Source of the DNA: Lutibacter sp.
GTDB taxonomy: Bacteria > Bacteroidota > Bacteroidia > Flavobacteriales > Flavobacteriaceae
Assembly (NCBI GenBank): GCA_030599055.1
Contig: JAUVOS010000115.1
Location: forward strand, 1-7,625
Length of the DNA: 7,625 nt
Direction of reading: 5' to 3'
Shown: in pieces, positions 1 through 5,297 of the stretch
How the letters are laid out: each line of letters opens with the position of its first letter
How positions within the stretch are numbered: the first letter of the stretch is position 1
Position numbers and translations under genes: made by a program
The notes under the pieces: generated by a model
The model's input: the letters and a program-made list of their open reading frames with translations, nothing else
The model's database searches: none
Told to the model about the DNA's origin: nothing

Positions 1-36
1 ATTCAACTGAGTAGGATCCGAAAAAAGTATTCTCAT
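1..36 (-). CDS. 5' end of an unidentified gene running off the left edge
   Basis: On the minus strand an ATG lies 19 bp after the stop of the glycosyltransferase gene and the frame stays open for 12 codons to the window edge, reading MRILFSDPTQLN. Same strand and tight spacing suggest an operon with the glycosyltransferase. The opening M-R-I-L-F with hydrophobic residues resembles a first beta strand of a Rossmann-type enzyme such as a GT-B glycosyltransferase, but twelve residues are far too few to identify a family. It could be a chance short frame. Confidence 0.4.
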   Translation of the reverse strand, partial: MRILFSDPTQLN

Positions 37-55
37 CTTAAGAGCAATTTCTACT

Positions 56-1000
56 TTATAAAATTCCTTTAATAAAACCAAGGCCATAACCAAAAAATTG
101 TACTAATGATGTCAGTATACTCAGCAAACCTATTTTCAAACCTTTATTCTTTGAAGTAGAATCAATAAAAATTAAGATTAAGTATAAACTTAGTAATAAG
201 ACAGGGAAAAAGCAAGAATAAAAAAGAGCAAGTAATGCAATTATACATCCAAAAACGAATACTGTTGGAAACCAATACGTGATTTTTGCTGTATTAGGAT
301 ACTGTTTAGTGAGAAGAGGTCTCTCTTTTCCAAAAGCAAAAGTCTGTTTAAAAAATTGCTTGATGCTTGTACGTCTTTTGTGATATACAAAGGCGTCAGA
401 GATTAATTGTGTGTTAAAATTGTTATCCCACAGGCGAAATGTTAAGTCAATATCCTCTCCAATTTTTCTATCCAAAAAACCACCTGTTTGAATAAATGCC
501 TTTTTAGATAAACCCATATTAAAGCTACGGGGTTGAAACTTTGCATTAGACTTCTTATTTCCTCGTAAACCACCGGTTGTCAATAGTGAGGTCATCGAAT
601 AATTAATAGCCTTTTGTAAGTTGGTAAAACTCTTATGGGCGGCATCCGGTCCTCCAAAAGCGTCTGTATAATTACTTGATAGATGTCCGGAAACAATTTT
701 TAAATAGGTTGGTGGAACCAAAACATCAGAATCTAGGATTATAAAGTAATTACCTGACGCATTTTTCATTCCAAAATTTCGGCTTAAACCTGCCCCGGTA
801 TTTGGTTTTGATAAATACTTTATTTGTAATTTATTTCGATATTTTTCAACAATTTTATTACTTTTTTGTTGTGAACCGTCCTCCACGATTACAACTTCAA
901 AAGATTCAGTATAAGTCTGTTCGGATAAACTTTGAAGCAATTCGTCAATTTCATCCGGACGATTGTAAACAGGGATTATTATGGAAATATTTAAATTCAT
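56..1000 (-). CDS. Membrane-anchored family-2 glycosyltransferase
   Basis: Predicted 314-residue GT-A fold enzyme that transfers a sugar from a nucleotide-sugar donor, probably to a surface polysaccharide or lipid-linked glycan at the inner membrane. Visible motifs: the N-terminal nucleotide-binding strand SIIIPVYNRP (6-15), VEDGS (39-43), the metal-binding DSD (90-92) and the acceptor-side GED (181-183) followed by LTFRLW. A basic stretch, HKRRTSIKQF (207-216), precedes the C-terminal hydrophobic part with about three membrane segments (roughly 244-261, 264-279, 288-310). This arrangement is typical of membrane-associated GT2 enzymes. The start ATG sits just before the conserved first strand, and an exact TAnnTTTG box lies 17 bp upstream. 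It may be co-transcribed with the partial gene after it. Donor and acceptor cannot be deduced from the sequence. Confidence 0.88.
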   Translation of the reverse strand: MNLNISIIIPVYNRPDEIDELLQSLSEQTYTESFEVVIVEDGSQQKSNKIVEKYRNKLQIKYLSKPNTGAGLSRNFGMKNASGNYFIILDSDVLVPPTYLKIVSGHLSSNYTDAFGGPDAAHKSFTNLQKAINYSMTSLLTTGGLRGNKKSNAKFQPRSFNMGLSKKAFIQTGGFLDRKIGEDIDLTFRLWDNNFNTQLISDAFVYHKRRTSIKQFFKQTFAFGKERPLLTKQYPNTAKITYWFPTVFVFGCIIALLALFYSCFFPVLLLSLYLILIFIDSTSKNKGLKIGLLSILTSLVQFFGYGLGFIKGIL

Positions 1001-1016
1001 TTTTTTATGCTAACAA

Positions 1017-1024
1017 CAAACGTA
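1017..1024 (-). promoter_or_regulatory. Predicted Bacteroidota -7 box for the glycosyltransferase
   Basis: The minus strand reads TACGTTTG, an exact match to the Bacteroidota TAnnTTTG element, ending 17 bp before the glycosyltransferase ATG. No good TTG is found at the usual -33 spacing, so the call rests on the -7 box and its position. The implied 5' leader is only about 10 nt. Confidence 0.45.
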
Positions 1025-1117
1025 CAATATAAAACTCTTTATAACATTTTAAATATCAGTGATTTACAATTGGTAGATTCAACTAGCAAATGATTTCAAA
1101 CTTTAATACTTTTGAGG

Positions 1118-1207
1118 TTTAACCGTAAGGTCCCGCTAAGTTTTACGCAAGGTGCGCAATGCTTTGCGGCCTTTGCGTAAATATTTTTCGCGTGCCTTGC
1201 GGTTAAA
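1118..1207. repeat. GC-rich imperfect palindromic intergenic element
   Basis: An island of GC-rich sequence in AT-rich DNA between the end of pepE and the start of the glycosyltransferase gene. Outer arms TTTAACCG(T)AAGG (1118-1130) and CCTTGCGGTTAAA (1195-1207) pair with one mismatch. Nested inside, TTACGCAAGG (1143-1152) pairs with CCTTTGCGTAA (1170-1180) with one bulge, and the centre repeats GCGCAA/TTTGCGG words. The whole can fold into one long interrupted hairpin on either strand. It contains no credible reading frame. It looks like a dispersed intergenic repeat, and may also end pepE transcription, although no clear U-run terminator follows on the minus strand. Confidence 0.6.
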
Positions 1208-1277
1208 AAATAATTGATAATCAATCTATTATATTTTCTCTTGGATAAAAACAGTTACGCTATTTTAAACTAGAGCC

Positions 1278-1976
1278 TTAAAAGACTTTCGTATCTGTTT
1301 TTAATTCAATTGTTTTTTCTCCGGTAACAAACCACCTTGCTGTTAATTCTCCTCTTAGTGTTATATCTTCCCCTTTTACTTCTAGCCAACTTCCTTCACG
1401 AATACCAATAACAGGAATAGTATTAAAAAACTGATATTCATTAATACGTGTTTCTCTGGTTTCTCCCATGTGCTTTGAAGTAGGATCCGGATCTAAATAA
1501 TGTGGATTGATATTAAAGGGAATCATTCCTAAAGCTTCAAAACTAGGTGGATACACGATAGGCATATCATTTGTGTTTTTAATACTTGCCCCAGCTACAT
1601 TACTTCCTGCACTGGTTCCAAAGTAAGGAACTCCTTTTAAAATAGCTTTTTTTAATGCGGGTAATGCATTAATTTTATACAAATCATTTAGTAAAACAAA
1701 TGAGTTCCCACCACCGATAAAAAAACCTTGTGCTTCATTTATTGCTTTGATTGGATCGTTAAATTCATGTATTCCTTTGATTTTTATACCTATTTGTGAG
1801 AAAGCCTTGCGTGCAACGTCAGTGTATTCATCATGTGTTACACCACTAGGTCGTGCAAAGGGAATAAAAAGTATTTCATCAATTCCTTTAAAGTGAATCT
1901 TTAACGCATCAAAAAGATAGGTTAAATAGGGTTTTCCGTGAACGGTAGAGGTACTTGCTAATAATAATTTTTTCAT
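1278..1976 (-). CDS. pepE: Peptidase E (alpha-aspartyl dipeptidase, family S51)
   Basis: Cytoplasmic serine exopeptidase that cleaves dipeptides with N-terminal aspartate. It is 232 residues long, close to the 229 of Salmonella PepE, with no signal peptide or membrane segment. The nucleophile Ser122 lies in the elbow GTSAGSN (120-126). By alignment with the Salmonella triad Ser120/Asp135/His157, Asp137 (TNDMPI) and His159 (NPHYLD) complete the site at a constant offset of two. FFIGGGNSF (85-93) is the conserved glycine-rich segment that helps form the active site. An exact -7 box precedes the gene, so it probably has its own transcript in addition to any read-through from pyrD. The ATG chosen opens directly on the first beta strand (KKLLLAST). 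Nothing is missing or truncated. Confidence 0.93.
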   Translation of the reverse strand: MKKLLLASTSTVHGKPYLTYLFDALKIHFKGIDEILFIPFARPSGVTHDEYTDVARKAFSQIGIKIKGIHEFNDPIKAINEAQGFFIGGGNSFVLLNDLYKINALPALKKAILKGVPYFGTSAGSNVAGASIKNTNDMPIVYPPSFEALGMIPFNINPHYLDPDPTSKHMGETRETRINEYQFFNTIPVIGIREGSWLEVKGEDITLRGELTARWFVTGEKTIELKTDTKVF

Positions 1977-2001
1977 TTTTTTGATATTTGGATGTTCCTT
2001 A

Positions 2002-2028
2002 CAAAATTAGAACAATTGTTTGAAACAA
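2002..2028 (-). promoter_or_regulatory. Predicted promoter of pepE
   Basis: On the minus strand TAATTTTG (2002-2009) exactly fits the TAnnTTTG box, with TTG (2026-2028) 16 nt upstream; this spacing is slightly shorter than the usual 17-23. The box ends 25 bp before the pepE ATG, giving a predicted leader of about 20 nt. Confidence 0.5.
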
Positions 2029-2054
2029 GAACATACATAAATTAAATACTACTT

Positions 2055-2117
2055 AGCCCATAGCCCATAGCCCATCGCCCATAGCCTACAGCCCAAATCC
2101 TACAGCTTAAAGCCCTT
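2055..2117 (-). repeat. Degenerate 7-bp tandem repeat overlapping the pyrD stop
   Basis: Nine consecutive heptamers. On the plus strand they read AGCCCAT three times, then CGCCCAT, AGCCTAC, AGCCCAA, ATCCTAC, AGCTTAA and AGCCCTT. On the pyrD coding strand the unit is ATGGGCT, decaying towards the gene. The two units nearest pyrD lie in coding sequence: they encode its final residues (Lys-Gly-Leu) and contain its stop codon at 2107-2109. The perfect units are distal to the gene and the degenerate ones proximal. A second tract of the same family follows prfB. Confidence 0.85.
2057..2080 (-). other. Canonical G-quadruplex motif after pyrD
   Basis: On the minus strand four GGG tracts (plus-strand CCC at 2057-2059, 2064-2066, 2071-2073 and 2078-2080) are separated by three 4-nt loops (CGAT, CTAT, CTAT). 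This satisfies the G3N1-7 rule exactly. It lies in the 3' untranslated part of the pyrD message and upstream of the pepE promoter, so both DNA and RNA quadruplexes are conceivable. Folding is a prediction; the motif is a direct product of the 7-bp repeat. Confidence 0.6.
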
Positions 2118-3129
2118 TTAATATAGACTTTACAATACTAGGTCCTTCATAAATAAAACCAGTAAAAACTTGAACCAAATCGGCTCCGGCATCTAATTTT
2201 TCTTTGGCATCTGTTGCAGTATGAACGCCTCCTACACCAATAATTGGAAAGGCTTTATTTGACTTTTCAGCTAAGAAACGAATAACTTCAGTGCTTCGTT
2301 TTGCTAAGGGTTTTCCACTAAGACCTCCATCTCCGATTTCAGCAACTCTTATCTTTGAGACTTTTAAATTGGTGCGTCCTATAGTTGTATTTGTAGCGAT
2401 GACACCGTCAATTTTTGTTTCCTTTACGATATTGATAATATCTAATAATTGTTCATCAGTTAAATCAGGCGCAATTTTTAGTAAAATAGGTTTCCTTTTG
2501 TCCTTTTTATTGTTTTCCTTTTGTAAAGCATTTAATAACTTAGTCAAAGGTTCTTTATCTTGTAAAGCACGTAAATTAGGGGTGTTTGGAGAGCTTACAT
2601 TCACTGCAAAAAAGTCAACAACATCAAATAAAAGTTCAAAATTTATCAAGTAATCATCAACAGCATTTTTATTGGGAGTTACTTTATTTTTGCCAATATT
2701 TCCAGCAACGATAACAGATGATTTCCTTTTTTTTAATCGTTTTACGGCTGTTTCAACTCCTTCGTTATTAAACCCCATTCGGTTGATAATTGCTTCGTCA
2801 GGGATTAATCGAAAGAGTCGTTTTTTTGGATTTCCCTCTTGTGGTTTGGGAGTCAATGTGCCTATTTCAATAAATCCAAAACCAAAATTTGCTAATGCGT
2901 CAATAGCGATGGCATCCTTATCCATTCCGGCAGCTAGACCAACTGGATTTGGAAATCGAATTCCAAAAACCTCTCTTTCTAAATCATTTCTTTTTACATT
3001 AAAAAAACTTTGTATAAGTTTGGGGGCAAAAGGGATTTTTTGAAACAATCGTATCCAAAAAAATACCCAATGATGTACCTTTTCTGGATCAAAACGAAAT
3101 AGAATGGGGCGAATTATTGATTTGTACAT
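2107..3129 (-). CDS. pyrD: Dihydroorotate dehydrogenase, quinone-dependent (class 2)
   Basis: FMN flavoprotein that oxidises dihydroorotate to orotate in de novo pyrimidine synthesis and passes electrons to membrane quinones. It is 340 residues long (E. coli PyrD 336). The N-terminal part (about 1-45, with FRFDPEKVHHW and aromatic residues) is the class 2 extension that docks to the membrane and forms the quinone tunnel; class 1 enzymes lack it. Core motifs: GLAAGMDKD (64-72, with Lys71), INRMGFNNEG (115-124), the catalytic loop NVSSPNTPNLR (177-187) with base Ser180 and substrate-binding Asn177 and Asn182, LLKIAPDL, ATNTT, and the FMN-phosphate site IGVGGV with FTGFIYEGP near the C-terminus. 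It starts 42 bp after msrA on the same strand with no clear promoter between, so co-transcription is likely. Its last codons lie inside the 7-bp repeat. Confidence 0.97.
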   Translation of the reverse strand: MYKSIIRPILFRFDPEKVHHWVFFWIRLFQKIPFAPKLIQSFFNVKRNDLEREVFGIRFPNPVGLAAGMDKDAIAIDALANFGFGFIEIGTLTPKPQEGNPKKRLFRLIPDEAIINRMGFNNEGVETAVKRLKKRKSSVIVAGNIGKNKVTPNKNAVDDYLINFELLFDVVDFFAVNVSSPNTPNLRALQDKEPLTKLLNALQKENNKKDKRKPILLKIAPDLTDEQLLDIINIVKETKIDGVIATNTTIGRTNLKVSKIRVAEIGDGGLSGKPLAKRSTEVIRFLAEKSNKAFPIIGVGGVHTATDAKEKLDAGADLVQVFTGFIYEGPSIVKSILKGL

Positions 3130-3171
3130 TGTATGTTCATTTTAGTTAGTCTAAACAACTGATTATAGATC

Positions 3172-3792
3172 TCACTTTTTCTTTAACTTATCCTTAAACT
3201 CCTTCATAAACTTAGTCAACTTTGGATTAATCACCATATTGCAATACCCATTATTTGGATTGTTAGTATAGTAATCTTGATGGTAGTTCTCCGCTTTTGA
3301 ATAATTATTGAACTCCGTTACCTCAGTCACAATAGGGTCATTGAATACAGAAGCCTCAGTCAATTCTTTTATGATTTCTTTAGCTGCAATTTTTTGAGTG
3401 CTATTATGATAAAAAACTACAGATCTATATTGCGTTCCACTATCTGCACCTTGTCTGTTTAATGTCGTGGGATTATGTGTGTTAAAAAACACATCGAGCA
3501 ATAACTCATACTTAATTTTTTTTGGGTCATAAGTTATTTGAATAACCTCAGCGTGACCTGTTGTACCCGTACAAATATCTTCATAAGAAGGATTTATTGT
3601 TTTTCCTCCAGCATAACCTGCTACAACTGTTTCTACTCCTTCTAATTCTTGAAAAATGGCTTCGGTACACCAAAAACAGCCGCCACCAAATGTTGCTAAT
3701 TCTGTCATATTTTGTTTTGTTTTTATTGTGTTTTGTGATACTGCAATACTAATTGAAAAAAAACTAATTAATAGTAATATTTTGTGATACAT
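3172..3792 (-). CDS. msrA: Exported peptide-methionine (S)-S-oxide reductase MsrA
   Basis: Reduces the S-epimer of methionine sulfoxide in oxidised proteins. The catalytic Cys39 sits in GGGCFWCTE (36-44), with Cys42 nearby and a likely recycling Cys184 (GYCNMVINP). Other family signatures are GYAGG (59-63), GHAEV (79-83), HNPTTLNRQG, the substrate motif GADSGTQYRS (115-124) and AENYHQDYY. The first 19 residues form a Sec-type signal peptide (MYHKILLLISFF, then SISIAVS), with predicted cleavage before Gln20. This implies a periplasmic enzyme rather than the usual cytoplasmic one; no lipobox cysteine is present. I chose ATG at 3792 (206 residues) over a TTG three codons upstream. Met29 (MTELATFGGG) would give a cytosolic form if used as an internal start. 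The gene precedes pyrD by 42 bp, and an exact -7 box lies upstream. Confidence 0.94.
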   Translation of the reverse strand: MYHKILLLISFFSISIAVSQNTIKTKQNMTELATFGGGCFWCTEAIFQELEGVETVVAGYAGGKTINPSYEDICTGTTGHAEVIQITYDPKKIKYELLLDVFFNTHNPTTLNRQGADSGTQYRSVVFYHNSTQKIAAKEIIKELTEASVFNDPIVTEVTEFNNYSKAENYHQDYYTNNPNNGYCNMVINPKLTKFMKEFKDKLKKK

Positions 3793-3829
3793 ATTTATCA
3801 ATATATAGTTAAGTTGGTAGTATATGCCG

Positions 3830-3858
3830 CAAATTTACTTGAAAGATAATAAATTGAA
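3830..3858 (-). promoter_or_regulatory. Predicted promoter of msrA (and perhaps pyrD)
   Basis: The minus strand has TAAATTTG (3830-3837), an exact TAnnTTTG box, with TTC (3856-3858) 18 nt upstream as an imperfect -33 TTG. The box ends 37 bp before the msrA ATG, leaving a leader of about 30 nt. Confidence 0.5.
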
Positions 3859-4053
3859 GCATTTTTTAATTGTTTTATAGTAGCGTTTGAGTAAAAAAAA
3901 TATGAAAACCTGTTTTTCTTGAGAATAAAAGGAGTGAAAGGCTTAATAAATTTGACCCCATGCTAATCAATTTTTACAAGAAATTCGCTAAATGATATTA
4001 TGACACGAAAAAGAATTTTTGTGTAAATAACAGATTATCTACTGGTTAAATAG

Positions 4054-4127
4054 GCAGTCTTTTCTCTTTTATCTTGGAGCGACTTGTATTGAGCGGAGTC
4101 GAAGTAAGCAGTCTTTTATCTTTATCG
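4054..4127 (+). repeat. Repeat-like element with flanking direct repeats upstream of prfB
   Basis: GCAGTCTTTT occurs at 4054-4063 and again at 4108-4117. Each copy is followed by a T-rich stretch ending in ATC and GG, giving a period of 54 bp. Between them lies the GC-richer segment CTTGTATTGAGCGGAGTCGA (4083-4102) and its flank. The core TTGAGCGGAGTCGAAG matches, from memory, a short sequence often seen dispersed in intergenic DNA of Bacteroidota and other bacteria; I could not verify this here. A 5-bp stem (CGACT 4080-4084 with AGTCG 4097-4101) is possible. It is untranslated if prfB starts at 4161. Confidence 0.45.
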
Positions 4128-4148
4128 GACAATAATAAATTATTATCT

Positions 4149-4156
4149 TATTTTTG
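4149..4156 (+). promoter_or_regulatory. Predicted -7 box of prfB, nearly leaderless
   Basis: TATTTTTG is an exact TAnnTTTG match and ends only 4 nt before the prfB ATG (TATTTTTGCCCTATG). Transcription would start at or within a few bases of the A of the start codon. No good TTG lies at the -33 spacing (TCG is the closest), so support is moderate. Confidence 0.5.
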
Positions 4157-4160
4157 CCCT

Positions 4161-5246
4161 ATGATTACTTCTGAACAATTGAAAGACCTTTTAACTCGTA
4201 TATCTAAATTAGAAAGCTATTTGGATATAGAACAAAAGCGCATAGAAATTGCAAATGACGAAGAACAAGCCGCGACACCGGGCTTCTGGGATGATCCTAA
4301 AAAAGCCGAAATCTTGCTAAAAGCCATACGAGCAAAAAAGAATTGGGTAGAAGGTTTTGAGAATGTAACAGTATTAGGGGAGGACTTACAAGTTTTGTAC
4401 GATTTTTACAAAGAGGAGGAAGCTACGGAAGAAGAAATCAACAAACAATTTGATAGAACATTAGAATTACTTGAATCTATTGAGTTTAAGAATATGCTTT
4501 CTAACGAAGGAGATGAAATGAGTGCTATTCTACAAATTACTGCTGGTGCAGGAGGAACAGAAAGTAATGACTGGGCAGAGATGTTGTATCGTATGTACTT
4601 AATGTGGGCTAAAAATCAAGGTTTTAAAGTAAAAGAACTCAACAATCAAGCGGGCGATGTAACGGGTATTAAAACAGTAAGTATTGAAATTGATGGCGAT
4701 TATGCTTTTGGCTATTTAAAAGGAGAAAATGGGGTGCATCGTTTGGTGCGAATTTCACCCTTTGATAGCAATGCCAAGCGTCATACGAGTTTTGCATCTG
4801 TTTATGTATATCCTTTGGCAGATGATAGTATTCAAATAAAAATAAATCCGGCTGATATCTCTTGGTCGTTCGCCCGTTCTGGTGGTGCGGGAGGTCAAAA
4901 TGTTAATAAAGTAGAAACCAAAGCTATTCTAACACATCATCCTACAGGTATAAAAATTCAAAACTCAGAGACACGTTCACAATTGGAAAACCGTGAAAAA
5001 GCGATGCAAATGCTCAAATCGCAACTCTATGAAATTGAATTGAATAAAAAACAAGAAAAACGCGATATTATTGAAGCCGGAAAAATGAAAATTGAATGGG
5101 GTTCACAAATAAGAAATTATGTCATGCATCCCTATAAACTAGTAAAAGATGTAAGAACAGGTCATGAAACAGGTAATGTCGATGCTGTGATGGATGGCGA
5201 TTTAGATGCTTTTATCAAGGCTTATTTGATGATGAATAATGAATAA
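4161..5246 (+). CDS. prfB: Peptide chain release factor 2
   Basis: Class I release factor that recognises UGA and UAA in the ribosomal A site and triggers hydrolysis of peptidyl-tRNA. It is 361 residues long (E. coli RF2 365). The N-terminal helical domain (about 1-110) includes PGFWDDPKKAE; the anticodon-like SPF (199-201) marks it as RF2 rather than RF1; the peptidyl-hydrolase motif GGQ is at 244-246 within RSGGAGGQNVNKVET; IEWGSQIRNYV lies near the C-terminus. The start ATG at 4161 fits the family N-terminus (MITSEQLKDL). The frame is open upstream to a TTG at 4074, but those 29 residues resemble no RF2 and cover the promoter. The codons for Tyr20-Leu21-Asp22 are TAT TTG GAT, continuous in frame, where many bacteria have CTTTGAC and a programmed +1 frameshift. 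It converges on the HD gene with a 51-bp gap. Confidence 0.97.
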   Translation: MITSEQLKDLLTRISKLESYLDIEQKRIEIANDEEQAATPGFWDDPKKAEILLKAIRAKKNWVEGFENVTVLGEDLQVLYDFYKEEEATEEEINKQFDRTLELLESIEFKNMLSNEGDEMSAILQITAGAGGTESNDWAEMLYRMYLMWAKNQGFKVKELNNQAGDVTGIKTVSIEIDGDYAFGYLKGENGVHRLVRISPFDSNAKRHTSFASVYVYPLADDSIQIKINPADISWSFARSGGAGGQNVNKVETKAILTHHPTGIKIQNSETRSQLENREKAMQMLKSQLYEIELNKKQEKRDIIEAGKMKIEWGSQIRNYVMHPYKLVKDVRTGHETGNVDAVMDGDLDAFIKAYLMMNNE

Positions 5247-5249
5247 GAT

Positions 5250-5277
5250 TTGGGCTTTGAGCTGAGGGTTTTAGGCT
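5250..5277 (+). repeat. Second tract of the 7-bp repeat, directly after the prfB stop
   Basis: Four heptamers, TTGGGCT, TTGAGCT, GAGGGTT and TTAGGCT, begin 3 bp after the prfB stop codon. The 10-mer GATTTGGGCT (5247-5256) is identical to the one in the tract after pyrD (minus strand of 2090-2099), and both run in the same direction relative to the gene they follow. This copy is too degenerate to form a G-quadruplex. Confidence 0.55.
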
Positions 5278-5297
5278 ACTGATTGAGCATCAAAAAA

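Larger units (their letters stand above)
3793..4160. other. Intergenic region between divergent msrA and prfB
   Basis: This 368-bp AT-rich stretch holds the msrA promoter on the minus strand, an exact TAAATTTG box on the plus strand (3947-3954), a repeat-like element (4054-4127) and the prfB -7 box. Only very short frames occur, such as an 11-residue one beginning at 3960 (MLINFYKKFAK). I see no RNA gene, riboswitch or recognisable protein in it. Confidence 0.6.

Noticed and set aside
802..1032. Plus-strand frame of 76 residues overlapping the glycosyltransferase start
   Set aside because: It is antisense to conserved GT2 motifs, with no recognisable domain.
2291..3043. Two plus-strand open frames of about 120 residues
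   Set aside because: They are antisense to pyrD, which has full-length family motifs; their composition is a reflection of that gene.
3561..3752. Plus-strand frame of 63 residues with a hydrophobic C-terminal half
   Set aside because: It is antisense to the msrA catalytic region; the hydrophobic part mirrors msrA codons rather than an independent membrane peptide.
3793..3801. TTG start adding three residues to MsrA
   Set aside because: An ATG three codons downstream begins a well-formed signal peptide; there is no reason to prefer TTG.
4074..4160. 29-residue N-terminal extension of RF2 starting at a TTG
   Set aside because: The extension has no resemblance to RF2, spans the predicted promoter and a repeat-like element, and the family N-terminus begins at the ATG at 4161.
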